45,795 nt of DNA from Elusimicrobiaceae bacterium (lineage in GTDB: Bacteria; Elusimicrobiota; Elusimicrobia; Elusimicrobiales; Elusimicrobiaceae). Positions 1 to 8,913 of this stretch are shown here, in pieces; positions within the stretch are counted from its first letter, which is position 1; every line of letters starts with the position of its first letter. The position numbers and the translations under genes were made by a program. A model generated the notes under the pieces. The model ran no database searches. It was given only the letters and a program-made list of their open reading frames with translations, and was not told the origin of the DNA. The DNA is taken from the NCBI GenBank assembly GCA_016281355.1, contig JAEEIL010000018.1:1-45795 (forward strand), given 5' to 3'.

Positions 1-321
1 TTCTTCAGCAACTTCTTTATCATCAATTTTAATTCTGCCTACTGAACGACCATAACGGTCTATATTTATGACAGTAACATCAATTGTTTTACCTGCCACA
101 AGTTCAGCCAAATATTCTCTGGAAACTTTGCCAAAATCTTGAGTCTTTTCCGGCGCATCTATCCCGTAAAGACGAATTTTTATTTGTTTGTTTTCTGAGT
201 CTAAAATTGTGATAGTATCACCGTCAGCCACTTTGACTACTTTGCCATGAATATCATTTTTACCGCTTAATAATACTACGGGGAAAAGCAGAAGAATTAT
301 GAAGAAGAAAACTTTGTTCAT
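1..321 (-). CDS. Secreted thermonuclease-like (SNase) protein, 3' end outside window
   Basis: This reading frame covers 107 codons and runs off the left edge without a stop. It begins MNKVFFFIILLLFPVVLLSG, a hydrophobic signal peptide or N-terminal anchor, followed by the staphylococcal-nuclease signatures VADGDTITI and IRLYGIDAPEKTQDFG, then DRYGRSVGRI. In the SNase family the Asp of DGDT binds Ca2+, and the Arg of RLYGIDAPE is catalytic; both are present. Expected role: an exported or periplasmic phosphodiesterase that degrades nucleic acid. The ATG at 321 has a clear GGAG ribosome site just upstream. The gene sits about 30 nt downstream of the T-run of a strong minus-strand terminator, so its expression may depend on read-through of the structured leader. 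Confidence 0.85.
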   Translation of the reverse strand, partial: MNKVFFFIILLLFPVVLLSGKNDIHGKVVKVADGDTITILDSENKQIKIRLYGIDAPEKTQDFGKVSREYLAELVAGKTIDVTVINIDRYGRSVGRIKIDDKEVAEE

Positions 322-349
322 TTTTGTCTCCAATAATCTGTTTATGGAA

Positions 350-550
350 ACAAAAAAACGGCTGTTTGCTGGCTACTCAAGACTAGGGTATACCCAACAA
401 CAGCCGTAGTTACAAAATTCTTCGAAAAGAATATGTAACATTTGGCAAATAACATTGAGCTCATGACTTCCCAATATTATCTACCTAAACGACCATTTTT
501 GGACTAGTCTTGATTTTGGGTTTCCCCAATAACCATCCCTTTTGGGATTC
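350..550 (-). ncRNA. Candidate structured leader RNA or small RNA upstream of the nuclease gene
   Basis: Read on the minus strand, this intergenic segment folds into several perfect helices. There is a 5-bp hairpin with loop AAAA (548-544/539-535), a hairpin TTGGG-GAAA-CCCAA with a GNRA tetraloop (529-516), and a stem-loop made of GTTAC/GTAAC (439-435/413-409) plus a 6-bp inner stem (432-427/422-417). A long-range 10-bp helix pairs 513-504 with 386-377 and is extended by GGTTA (534-530) with TAGCC (375-371). The downstream strand of that helix lies in the loop of the terminal hairpin, so the two together make a pseudoknot or two alternative states. The segment ends in a T-run directly before the nuclease ribosome site. 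I do not recognise a known riboswitch or RNA family, and both ends are estimates. Confidence 0.5.
352..407 (-). terminator. Intrinsic terminator before the nuclease gene
   Basis: On the minus strand ACGGCTGTT (407-399) and AACAGCCGT (366-358) form a perfect 9-bp stem followed by a run of T (358-352). The 32-nt loop is unusually long; it contains the palindrome GGGTATACCC and a strand complementary to 504-513. This placement between a folded leader and the nuclease ribosome site suggests attenuation. Confidence 0.7.
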
Positions 551-775
551 CAAAAACAGATAAATTACATATTGTCCCTCAATAGGACTTTTACTACAAT
601 CTCCTTCAAATTATTATACACGTCTCAAATCTGCTTAGAACTTTTTCAGAATTTTCTTTCAAAAGTTTCTGTCTATATTTTACTATATTATTCCATCCAT
701 ATCTACAAAATTATACTTTCCCATTGCATATTTTGGACAGAATTAATATAGCAATACGGGTAAAACTGCTATTGT
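551..775. other. Intergenic, no gene supported
   Basis: This is AT-rich DNA between the structured leader and the SnoaL-like gene. A minus-strand TATAAT (638-633) could serve as the -10 of a promoter for the leader RNA, but no convincing -35 is present. A 69-codon plus-strand frame here has no ribosome site and a composition typical of random AT-rich DNA. Confidence 0.4.
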
Positions 776-1189
776 TTATGATTGCAAAGCTTGCAAAATA
801 CCAATCATGCCAACCCCGGCTATATCTTTGGTAATTTGACCTTTATCGTTGAAATAATAAAAGTTCATAAATGTAGTTTTAAATTGTTTTTGCGTAGCAG
901 GTATCCCCATAAAATCGCCTTTATGTGTGCCGGTGCACTCCCACAAAACTGCCACTTTATCTTCTTGCGCTACCATATCTAATGCGTGCCACTGAACATC
1001 AGGAAATGACTGCCTTAACCAATGCACAAGGGAAAGATACCCTTTCCCGCCATATAAAGGTGTAGGGCTTGCCGGAGTGATAAATGAGGCATCTTGTGCA
1101 ATTAACTGTTCGGCTTTTGCCTCATCTGCGGTATTTATGACTTGCTCAAATTGTTTCATTACAATCAAATTATGTTGTGTGTTAGGCAT
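776..1189 (-). CDS. SnoaL-like / NTF2-fold ester cyclase-type protein
   Basis: The 137-residue product has the length and pattern of the SnoaL-like polyketide-cyclase branch of the NTF2/ketosteroid-isomerase fold. An N-terminal helix (MKQFEQVINTADEAKAEQLI) leads to a strand with LYGGKGYLSLVHWLRQSFPD, then strands WHALDMVAQEDKVAVLWECTGTHKGDFMGIPATQKQF and FMNFYYFNDKGQITKDIAG. In the family the conserved FPD, W.G.H.G.F and G..P motifs line a small hydrophobic pocket. The substrate cannot be assigned. A ribosome site (AAGGGGG) precedes the ATG. A decayed second copy of the same gene lies at 32023-32150. Confidence 0.75.
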   Translation of the reverse strand: MPNTQHNLIVMKQFEQVINTADEAKAEQLIAQDASFITPASPTPLYGGKGYLSLVHWLRQSFPDVQWHALDMVAQEDKVAVLWECTGTHKGDFMGIPATQKQFKTTFMNFYYFNDKGQITKDIAGVGMIGILQALQS

Positions 1190-1324
1190 ATTTCCCCCTT
1201 ACCAAAATAACAAATTTAGAATAATTAAGCGACAGATATCCTTCTAAATTATTATATCAATTATGGAGATTATGAAGTTAAAACGATTTTACACTGCTGA
1301 GGTATATACTTGTGGAGAGAATGA

Positions 1325-1361
1325 ATAATAAAAAACACCCTATACTTTTTGTAAAGGGTGT
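1325..1361 (-). terminator. Intrinsic terminator after the two-gene module
   Basis: On the minus strand a perfect 7-bp stem pairs ACACCCT (1361-1355) with AGGGTGT (1341-1335), and is followed by TTTTTATTATT. It lies about 75 nt past the stop codon of the gene that ends at 1437, as expected for the end of this leftward module. Confidence 0.7.
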
Positions 1362-1380
1362 GTTTATTCTAATCATCTCT

Positions 1381-1430
1381 TATATATCGAACTTGGCGAA
1401 ATTATAGTATCCAAATTACATACTTTTTGC
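1381..1430. repeat. Left copy of a flanking direct repeat
   Basis: These 50 bases align without gaps to 25801-25850 in the same orientation with 39 of 50 positions identical; the shared core is AAATTATAGT. The two copies bracket the whole accessory block that contains the recombinase, the restriction system and the WYL regulon. The divergence is too high for a freshly made attachment-site pair, so this may be an old att-like duplication or a dispersed intergenic element. Confidence 0.4.
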
Positions 1431-1436
1431 CAGAAT

Positions 1437-2006
1437 CTAGTAATCCCATTCATGGTCTTTGTCTTTTAATGCTTTTTGTGTCGCAGAAATAGATGACAAT
1501 ACCTTAAATGGAGACTCTGAGGCCAATATATTAATGCTTTGTAAAGCCAAAGACAATTGTTCATTATTTCTATTCTCAATAGCTTTATCTACAATTGAAA
1601 ATAATTTATCAAAGCATTTCCTACGTTCATCAAAAGCTTCTTTTAAATATTCTAATATTATTTCTTTTTCACGTTCTATTTGTCCAATTAAAACATCTCG
1701 TTTAGCATTAATTTCTGCTCTCTTAGTTTGCTGAACCTCACAAAATTTTTGAACTTCATTTGCTCTACTAATAAAATCTTTAACAAAACTCATCATTTTA
1801 TCTGAAGTGATATCGGTTATAGATACTGCCATGTCGTTTTCCATTTCTTTAATAAAATTGTCGCCATCTTCATATTTTTTAGTATCTAAATTCATAGAAT
1901 TTACAAGTCGTTTTGACTTGTTATTGGAATTTAAAGATTTTAAAGTATTTGTTGCCAATTTGATTCCATGTTTTTTTATAAAATTAATTAATTTCTCATT
2001 ACTCAT
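1437..2006 (-). CDS. Unrecognised coiled-coil protein, second gene of a two-gene module
   Basis: This 189-residue protein is soluble, with no signal peptide. Its middle (about residues 80-150) is a long charged helix with the pattern EVQQTKRAEINAKRDVL followed by EREKEIILEYLKEAFDERRK, which predicts a coiled coil. The C-terminal half has NNEQLSLALQSINILASESPF. I have seen similar Q.TKR.EI-to-DERR-to-LS.AL patterns in uncharacterised bacterial proteins but know no function. Its start overlaps the end of the upstream gene by 8 nt, so the two are probably translationally coupled and act together. Confidence 0.65.
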   Translation of the reverse strand: MSNEKLINFIKKHGIKLATNTLKSLNSNNKSKRLVNSMNLDTKKYEDGDNFIKEMENDMAVSITDITSDKMMSFVKDFISRANEVQKFCEVQQTKRAEINAKRDVLIGQIEREKEIILEYLKEAFDERRKCFDKLFSIVDKAIENRNNEQLSLALQSINILASESPFKVLSSISATQKALKDKDHEWDY

Positions 2007-3429
2007 AAGTAACTAACTCCGTATTTTTAATCATTTTTTTTGTAGATTCAATAATATTCTTTCCTTCAACATATATTTTTCCTGTTTCATCTGTGACAGG
2101 TGTATTGATAATTCTAATTAATGATTCTATCAATAAAGCTGTTTGCTGAAATGTTTTAATATAGTAAGTATCATCGTAATCGAAATCGGGAATTAGAGGA
2201 ATCAGTGAATTTAAACTATTCTCTACTTTAGAATATAATTTATTAGCGATATCAATTAATTCATTTGAACGGTCAATAATAGCATCTAAAACGATCCATG
2301 CTTTTTCTATTTTCTTAGTTTTAGTTACAATTTTTGCGGCATTTTTTGTAATTTGGGTTAATTTACTGGAATAGTAACAAGTAGCCATTAATCCACCTGA
2401 TATTACTACCACTCCTCCTGTCGCAGCAAATTGAGCTATTCCAAGTATCGTTGCACCAGCTGCAACTCCGCCACCACCACTTGCTAGTGTCCCTCCACCT
2501 AACCAAGCCAATGTAGCATTCGTAGCAGTAGCACCACTAAGGGTCGATATAGCTGTTCCCGTTGAAGCAGTAGCTAAAGCACCAACTGTTGAAGTAATTG
2601 CCGCCGGAACAGCACTCGCAGTAAGAGCACCCGAAGTGCCAACTAATAATGTCTTGAGTGTAATCTGTCCCGTTGACATGTCAATTTTCTTCATATCATT
2701 CAGCAATGGTGTCATTTGTTTAATTTGATTTTTTAATTTCCTATCTATCTCGACATCTTCAAGTATTTCATAATATTTCTCTTTATTCTGCTGTTCCAAA
2801 TCTTTCAAACATCCAAGAAATTTTCCAACACATTTTTGAAGTAAAAAGAATTTTTGTTTATTTAAAGTATCAATAACTTCCTTCATCTTCTTTTCACGAT
2901 ATTCTGTAATTTTTCGAGCTTCGTTATAGAAGGCAAAAGCGCTTTCTTCTATTTGTTTAGATTTTTTTCTTTTTTCTAGTCCTGTAATTCCTGTTAAGTT
3001 CTTGCCAAATTTTATAAATGTAGCAACAACTCCTTTTTTAAATATTTTTTCTACAGATATTTGTTTGTATTTTTCAAAGCAACATTCATATTTCTTTTCT
3101 AATTTTTTAACATATGGTTTGTATGATAAAATTGGACTCTTTTTGATTTTAATATTTTGCGGATAAATATCAGCTTTTTCTTGCCTTTTCCCCGATTTAT
3201 ATTTCTGAGAAATATAGAGAGCACCCGATGGATAGTAAATATTAAGTTTACCATCTAATTTCCCTTTCACAAATGAACACTTTTTATTTAATTTGCCAGA
3301 ATGATAGAAAAATTTTTCAGGGCCATTTTTTTTGTTATACCTGACATAATACTCGTGACGAATATCGTTTGTTCCATTATAATATTCTATTTGTTTTTTC
3401 CCATATTTTATGCGTTCTAATAAATTCAT
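1999..3429 (-). CDS. Protein with YwqK/MORN-like repeats and a Gly/Ala-rich membrane segment
   Basis: The N-terminal part contains short beta-hairpin repeats of the YwqK/MORN kind (YHSGKLNKKCSFVKGKLDG, then YPSGALYISQKYKSGKR). A charged helical stretch follows, then a striking hydrophobic Gly/Ala/Thr-rich region of about 100 residues with LAWLGGGTLASGGGGVAAG and VVVISGGLMATCYYSSKL. The C-terminal end is helical. The hydrophobic region could insert in a membrane as a glycine-zipper-like hairpin, so a membrane-damaging effector is possible; this is inference. A TTG at 3462 would extend the frame, but it lies only a few nt from a possible TATAAT -10 (3477-3472), so the ATG at 3429 is preferred (476 residues). 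It is separated from hsdR by about 200 nt and probably has its own promoter. Confidence 0.65.
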   Translation of the reverse strand: MNLLERIKYGKKQIEYYNGTNDIRHEYYVRYNKKNGPEKFFYHSGKLNKKCSFVKGKLDGKLNIYYPSGALYISQKYKSGKRQEKADIYPQNIKIKKSPILSYKPYVKKLEKKYECCFEKYKQISVEKIFKKGVVATFIKFGKNLTGITGLEKRKKSKQIEESAFAFYNEARKITEYREKKMKEVIDTLNKQKFFLLQKCVGKFLGCLKDLEQQNKEKYYEILEDVEIDRKLKNQIKQMTPLLNDMKKIDMSTGQITLKTLLVGTSGALTASAVPAAITSTVGALATASTGTAISTLSGATATNATLAWLGGGTLASGGGGVAAGATILGIAQFAATGGVVVISGGLMATCYYSSKLTQITKNAAKIVTKTKKIEKAWIVLDAIIDRSNELIDIANKLYSKVENSLNSLIPLIPDFDYDDTYYIKTFQQTALLIESLIRIINTPVTDETGKIYVEGKNIIESTKKMIKNTELVTYE

Positions 3430-3668
3430 AAATAATATCTGAAATTTATCCTTTCTTATCAATAAAACTATATTATAATTTTAGCAAAAATATATCAGTA
3501 ATAATACAAAAAGAAATTTTATAAGATAGTATAAAACTCTTTATTGTCAAATTCTATGTTTCAAATAGAAATAGCCCCCATATTATAACATCCTTTTTGT
3601 ATACTCTTGGGCAAACTTTGATTCCGAATATATATTTAGAACTGCTTGCGAACGGGATATATATATAT

Positions 3669-6600
3669 TCACTTTATCCAATTAGCATTCTGGTTGATTG
3701 ATTGGATAGCAGAATAAATATTATTCCAAACTGCAACATCTGGAAATAAGTCCACAACACTTCCTTGATCAGTGAAGGGGGTGCGTTGAAGAATGCTCAT
3801 ATCTTTTAGCACACCATTTTGAGCAATATATTCCTTAATCCTATCTACGAAGTAGATTTGATTAGAATTTAGGTTGTGTTCATCTATAAATTTAGAAAAG
3901 GCTTCGTTGATGCTTTGTATGTCTAGCCCCAACGTAGCACGCACAAATTCGCCTAATGGAACATCTCCTATATCATGTTTATAATTGTCTTTTGTACCTA
4001 ATTGGTTCCACAAGATCCCCTCCAACTCATTAATATCTTGTTCGGATAAGGGCTCATTGGTGGTTAGCTTCGCAATTGAGGGCAAATGTTTGTTTTCGCG
4101 CAGGAAATGCTCTGCTTTCTTTCTGTAATTTTCTAATTCTATAGTATCAGGATGAAATCCATCTTCATTATATCCCGTCACACAATCCTTAAAGTTCGTT
4201 TCATAGCGAGTACGAACCGTAAGCGGAACAAAACGCATAATATCACGTAATCTTTTGCGGATATTTTCAAAATCGGGAAGTTCCGCACGAGTTAAATAAT
4301 CCGTGTGTAAAATTTGTTCTATTAGATCTTTTTGAGAAAGAACCTCAGGTATATTACCACAAGACGTTAGTCCTGTTACTCTCTTCACAAGATCTTTGTA
4401 TGCTCTTGCACAAGATGTCCCACGTAATTTAGCTAATTCTATTCCATACACCAAAGAATCAAAGCGTAATGCTTCAAAATCATCTTGTTCCGGTAACACA
4501 AGTGGAGCGACTTCTGTACTTAAAGCATATACATCACTCTCGGTCAATTGCCGGAATGCCTCTATCGATGAGAAACGATCTAAAATTTGCAGATGTTGGC
4601 GCACGGCAAAATTATTGCGGTTTAGATGTATGATGCTTTTATGAACGGCCTCTACCAGTTCTTTTCGCCAAGCAGTAAAGAAGTCATTTTGTAAGGACAG
4701 ATCCTGTAACTTCTGAGCTAGCTCTAGTTTTAATTTGAATAGTTGTTCCTGCAAAGATACCGCCACGTTTCCCGTATCCTGACGAGCCGTTTGGAAAAAC
4801 TCAAAATTAGAACAATAATCAAAGATATAGAATCCGTTCTTATCTTCAGCATCCAAAAGACCGGGGCATAAGCGTGTTCCACGTCCAATCATCTGCCAAA
4901 ATTTGGCCTTACTCATTACTTTTTTAAAAAATACTAAGTTTAAGATTTCTGGTATATCGATGCCAGTATCCAACATATCCACAGAAATGGCAATTTGCGG
5001 CATTTTACGGGCATTGGAAAAATCATCTATCAAACTTTGCGCGTAATTGGTATAGTTGTCAATTACACGACAAAAACCGGTAGGAAAATTGGGATATTCT
5101 TCATTAAATACTTGTAAAATTTTCTCAGCGTGCAAATGGTTCTTGGCAAAAATAATGCTTTTGCCAATTTTAGTTCCATATTCAACCTTTAGCCCCTTAT
5201 TTATAAGATCGTCTAATACCTGAACGATTGTATTCTTGTTAAATACCCAATCATTAAGTGCCGAACCACCAATCTTGTCGGGAATATTTCCATCTTCATC
5301 GGCAAATTTTTCCTCGTACTCTTGCTTTTCGGATTCAGAAAGATCGCTATATACAATTCCTTCATTTAAAAATTTAAGTTTGGTCTCGAAAGTTTTATAA
5401 TCAACCAGATATTTATCCTTTACAGCTTGGGCTAATTCGTAGCCATAGGTCGGCACGCCCTCTTCTAGGCCAAAAATCTCGTAGGTATTGCGGTCAATAT
5501 CGCTCTTTGGGGTAGCGGTTAAACCAACCATTAAGCCATCAAAGTAGTTGAATATGCTTTGGTATTTTTTATAAATACTGCGGTGTGCTTCATCAACGAT
5601 AATTAGATCAAAGTGCCCACATGTAAACATCTTGCTTCCATCCGTATCTTCCGATTCATCAATACAGTTCATCATAGTCGGATAGGTGGAAAATATTCCG
5701 CGTGCCTGTAAATTAGGCTTTGATTCACATAAATTGCTAACGGACACGCTGGGAAGTAAGTTTACAAATGCGCGGTTAGCTTGATTCACAAGTGCTGTGC
5801 GGTCCGCTAAGAATAAGAAATTACGAATCCATCCTTGTTGTAAGAGAACTTTAACAAGAGAGATCACCGTGCGTGTTTTTCCGCTCCCTGTGGCCATCGC
5901 CAATAGGGCTCTGCGACGATTTCTCTGTCCAAAGGTTTCACAAACTGCTTTGATAGCTTCTTTTTGGTAGTAACGATTTGTTATATTATCGTCAATTAAA
6001 ATATGGTCTAAGGATTGTTTTTGTTCTAATAAGCTAAATAACTTCTCTAAATCTTTTTTGCCATAGATACTGGCCACCTTACGCTCGGGGTATCCACCTT
6101 CTTGATCTACCCAAATGCGCGTATCATATCCATTAGTTAAGAAAATGACCGGACGGCGGCCATAGCGGCGTTCTAAATCGTCTGCGTATAGTTTGGCCTG
6201 CTGACGGCCTTTAGCGGGGTCTACGCTCGTTTTCTTGGCTTCTACAACTGCTAACGGTCGGCCATCATCCCCATAAAGCACATAATCAGCAAATCCCTCA
6301 CCGGAGGCATTAGGCATTTTTTCTATGGGCACTTCATTTTGCCAATTCTTGCCTTGTATCCACCCGCCATCCGTAAGCATAACATCAATATAGGCCTTGC
6401 GGGTTTCGGCTTCGGTTGGATCAATAGGAACGACCACATAGGTAGATTCCTTGGCTTCACGTTGCTTCGTCAGTTTAGGTGCAACCGTTTTATTAGAGGC
6501 CAATAGCGTATCTAAAGATACTTCTGCGACTACCGGAGGCATGCCTGGAGCAGGTTGCTTGCCAACTAAATCGCGGTTAAAAGTGTGTTTTTGATAATTT

Positions 6601-6980
6601 TTGCCATAATGGAAGGCAATAAAGTCCATAAAGTAGAATAAATTTTCAAGCGCAAAGAGTGTTTGCCCTTTGGTTATATAACGGGAGCTATGAGTTGCGT
6701 TATTACCTACTTTTTGAATATATTTAATGCGGTTAAATAAATCTTCTTTAACAAGATTGTGAAATTCATCGGTATAAATAAGCGCAGAAAGAGTATCTTC
6801 ATAAGGCCGAACAAGTGAAGAATCTACGGAATACAACCATTTGACCCCTAACTCAAGGGCTCTGCGGCATGTCATTATACAGAAAGCGGTATCAATAGCG
6901 AAGATGTTCTCCGCCGCTACTGCTGCGCAGGAAAACGCTTCAAACCGCTTATCTTGAGTTAAAAAATCAAAGTTCGTCAT
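3669..6980 (-). CDS. hsdR: Type I restriction enzyme R subunit (motor and nuclease)
   Basis: The 1103-residue protein has the full HsdR layout, preceded by a DUF4145-like N-terminal domain (about residues 1-125). The PD-(D/E)xK nuclease follows with D232 (GFADYVL) and E247-x-K249 (VVEAKK). The superfamily 2 helicase has Walker A ATGSGKT (363-369), DEAH (463-466) and GLTAT (486-490), and later SVDMLDTGIDIPE and QMIGRGTRL. The C-terminal half matches the EcoEI-type R-subunit end domain. HsdR translocates DNA using ATP and cuts at a distance after M2S binds an unmethylated site. It is the last of five tightly packed genes; only 8 nt separate it from the gene upstream. All core catalytic residues are intact, so it should be active. 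Confidence 0.95.
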   Translation of the reverse strand: MTNFDFLTQDKRFEAFSCAAVAAENIFAIDTAFCIMTCRRALELGVKWLYSVDSSLVRPYEDTLSALIYTDEFHNLVKEDLFNRIKYIQKVGNNATHSSRYITKGQTLFALENLFYFMDFIAFHYGKNYQKHTFNRDLVGKQPAPGMPPVVAEVSLDTLLASNKTVAPKLTKQREAKESTYVVVPIDPTEAETRKAYIDVMLTDGGWIQGKNWQNEVPIEKMPNASGEGFADYVLYGDDGRPLAVVEAKKTSVDPAKGRQQAKLYADDLERRYGRRPVIFLTNGYDTRIWVDQEGGYPERKVASIYGKKDLEKLFSLLEQKQSLDHILIDDNITNRYYQKEAIKAVCETFGQRNRRRALLAMATGSGKTRTVISLVKVLLQQGWIRNFLFLADRTALVNQANRAFVNLLPSVSVSNLCESKPNLQARGIFSTYPTMMNCIDESEDTDGSKMFTCGHFDLIIVDEAHRSIYKKYQSIFNYFDGLMVGLTATPKSDIDRNTYEIFGLEEGVPTYGYELAQAVKDKYLVDYKTFETKLKFLNEGIVYSDLSESEKQEYEEKFADEDGNIPDKIGGSALNDWVFNKNTIVQVLDDLINKGLKVEYGTKIGKSIIFAKNHLHAEKILQVFNEEYPNFPTGFCRVIDNYTNYAQSLIDDFSNARKMPQIAISVDMLDTGIDIPEILNLVFFKKVMSKAKFWQMIGRGTRLCPGLLDAEDKNGFYIFDYCSNFEFFQTARQDTGNVAVSLQEQLFKLKLELAQKLQDLSLQNDFFTAWRKELVEAVHKSIIHLNRNNFAVRQHLQILDRFSSIEAFRQLTESDVYALSTEVAPLVLPEQDDFEALRFDSLVYGIELAKLRGTSCARAYKDLVKRVTGLTSCGNIPEVLSQKDLIEQILHTDYLTRAELPDFENIRKRLRDIMRFVPLTVRTRYETNFKDCVTGYNEDGFHPDTIELENYRKKAEHFLRENKHLPSIAKLTTNEPLSEQDINELEGILWNQLGTKDNYKHDIGDVPLGEFVRATLGLDIQSINEAFSKFIDEHNLNSNQIYFVDRIKEYIAQNGVLKDMSILQRTPFTDQGSVVDLFPDVAVWNNIYSAIQSINQNANWIK

Positions 6981-6988
6981 AAGATTAT

Positions 6989-7828
6989 TTAAGCATTTTT
7001 TTGTTTATTATCATCTTTATTAATACAAATCTTGCAAAAGGCACGACCAAATGGAGTCATTTCAAAATAATTTCTTTCGAAATCAAAACTTTCAAAACCA
7101 CGAGATTTATATTCCTGCGGTTGGATTAAAGATGCAATTGCTTCATGTTTTTCCAAAGGAAGATATTTTGTCTTATCTACAATAGATGCTGAAGTTACTA
7201 TTTCAATTAGACCCAGTCGTTCCAAATTAGAAATATACCTTGTAATCCAATGAGGATATTCACAATTCGCTAAATATCCAACATCTGAAAAATTTCGCAC
7301 TTGGTAAAAATATCCTTTCTTATCCGGGAAAAAGTATTTAATATGAATTAGGGGCCAATTATGTATCTCTAAAATCTTTTTTAATATTTTTGCTTCATCA
7401 GGACATAGTTGTTTAATAATTTCCACATAACTAGGATGCACTTCGTTCTTTACAACTTTATTCATCGAGCTTGCCAACAAATTGGCATACATATCGCGTA
7501 ATTCTTCGTTATCCATACAATACGAAATATACTGTAAGGCAGGCACCGCAATATGGGCCTCGGGTGGAACGACATTTTCCGCGCCCACTTTTTGTAATTT
7601 GATTTCTAGCAGTTTGTCAATTTCCGCGACACTATATTCTTTTTGCAGAACCCATTTTTCTAAACCACTTAACACTGCACGTATCGTACGCGGCAAAAGA
7701 CCTGCCGTGGCAGCTGCGGGTTTTATTAGTGTAGGTCCAATATCTTGGTATCCTTGCTTAACAATTTCTTTTCCCACTTCACTTGCAACTGTTCCAACTT
7801 GTTCTATCATCTTTTCATTTTCATTCAT
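6989..7828 (-). CDS. DUF4393 / Abi-alpha-like protein inside the hsd operon
   Basis: The 279-residue product begins with an amphipathic/hydrophobic helix region (IKPAAATAGLLPRTIRAVLSGLEKW) and continues with VPPEAHIAVPALQYISYCMDNEELRDMYANLLASSMNK, the hallmark of the DUF4393 (Abi-alpha, PF14337) family. Family members are linked by genome context to abortive infection and other phage defences; the biochemical activity is unknown. The C-terminal half looks like a winged-helix-type domain (ISNLERLGLIEI). The start overlaps hsdS by 4 nt (ATGA type), so it is translated together with the restriction genes and may act as a back-up toxin or as a partner of the R-M complex. Confidence 0.75.
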   Translation of the reverse strand: MNENEKMIEQVGTVASEVGKEIVKQGYQDIGPTLIKPAAATAGLLPRTIRAVLSGLEKWVLQKEYSVAEIDKLLEIKLQKVGAENVVPPEAHIAVPALQYISYCMDNEELRDMYANLLASSMNKVVKNEVHPSYVEIIKQLCPDEAKILKKILEIHNWPLIHIKYFFPDKKGYFYQVRNFSDVGYLANCEYPHWITRYISNLERLGLIEIVTSASIVDKTKYLPLEKHEAIASLIQPQEYKSRGFESFDFERNYFEMTPFGRAFCKICINKDDNKQKNA

Positions 7829-8913
7829 CCAAAATACTCCTGCATGAGGGATTTGTATAAGGTTTCAAGGTGTGTTAAGCGATTAGTCAGTAAACCTTTT
7901 TGCGCTTCTATTTTTGTCACAAAATCTGAAAATTGAGTTTGTAAAGACATTGGTGGGATTGGTATCTGTAAACCGCGGATAGTCTTAAGTGCCAAAAATT
8001 TCTGTGTTCCACCGCGCTGTTGATTCTTTATTATGTTATCCAAGAACGATGAACGTAATAAATACAAAATGTACAAGTTGCTACATCTCGATTGGGGTAA
8101 AAACTTAATTAAAGCCATGTTTTTAATTGCATAATTTGGTTCTTGCTTTACCAATGCAGGGTTGCCAATAGTTCCTATCATCGGCAATAATATATCTCCG
8201 ACATCCACTTTGGAACGTTTGTTTATATTGTCAAAGTCTAATTTGGTTATAAAATTTACTTCTTCGAGACTAATATTTCCATTTACGATGTTTTTTGAGG
8301 TAATCAACGGATATCCTTTCAAAACATACTCAGGTGAATCATGGGTCCCGTCTCTAACATCACAAATATTATTTAATGTATCAATTTTAAATTTTTTTGA
8401 ATTTGTAATAGGGTCGCCGAAGAGGTCTATAAAACGGCTTTTGATAAGCTCATCTAATTTTGTAAGTTGTTCTTTTTGCAGCGCAATCAATTCCTGCACT
8501 TTATCCAACCGCTCCGCAATCCGCTTTTGCTCCTTTTGATCAGGTACATTAATGGATGAACCTTTCAACCACTTAAAATGTCGGTTATACCCCGTATTTG
8601 GAATTTTTACGTTACTTAGAGCATAAAATAAATATTTGTAATTTGCATCTTGAAGTGTAGATTTTAATACTTTGACCCCATCTGCTCCGATAAAAAAGGG
8701 GGTATCAATGTATTTGACAATACGTGTATGATCGCCAAAAATAAGGGCTGGAATGTCCGTAAACAATCCTTGGTAATTATTGGTATATCCCGTAATTTGA
8801 GATTGTCCCTGATCCACGATAGGATACTGACCACTAGGCAAGTAGTTAGCTTGTGGAATTTTGGTTGCTAATTTAGTGCAATCTGTAAAAATCTGTTTAA
8901 AAAGTTTTTTCAA
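7825..8913 (-). CDS. hsdS: Type I restriction-modification specificity subunit
   Basis: The 362-residue protein has the usual two target-recognition domains separated by helical spacers. TRD1 covers about residues 1-125 (YPIVDQGQSQITGYTNNY; LIFGDHTRIVKYID) and is followed by the coiled-coil spacer QKEQKRIAERLDKVQELIAL. TRD2 covers about 175-325 (DVRDGTHDSPEY; VDVGDILLPMIGTIG) with a second spacer at the C-terminus. HsdS sets which bipartite DNA sequence is methylated or cut; the target cannot be read from sequence alone. It overlaps the neighbours on both sides by 4 nt. The N-terminus lacks the usual lead-in helix and starts directly in TRD1, which makes it slightly short for the family. Confidence 0.9.
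   Translation of the reverse strand: MKKLFKQIFTDCTKLATKIPQANYLPSGQYPIVDQGQSQITGYTNNYQGLFTDIPALIFGDHTRIVKYIDTPFFIGADGVKVLKSTLQDANYKYLFYALSNVKIPNTGYNRHFKWLKGSSINVPDQKEQKRIAERLDKVQELIALQKEQLTKLDELIKSRFIDLFGDPITNSKKFKIDTLNNICDVRDGTHDSPEYVLKGYPLITSKNIVNGNISLEEVNFITKLDFDNINKRSKVDVGDILLPMIGTIGNPALVKQEPNYAIKNMALIKFLPQSRCSNLYILYLLRSSFLDNIIKNQQRGGTQKFLALKTIRGLQIPIPPMSLQTQFSDFVTKIEAQKGLLTNRLTHLETLYKSLMQEYFG

Noticed and set aside
542-751. 69-codon plus-strand frame upstream of the SnoaL-like gene
   Set aside because: No ribosome site, random-looking Ile/Phe/Leu-rich product and partial overlap with the folded leader RNA.
1228-1246. Possible fifth WYL operator (AAGCGACAGATATCC) upstream of the SnoaL-like gene
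   Set aside because: Only the GCGACA half is present; the TGTCRY half and a -10 box at the right spacing are missing.
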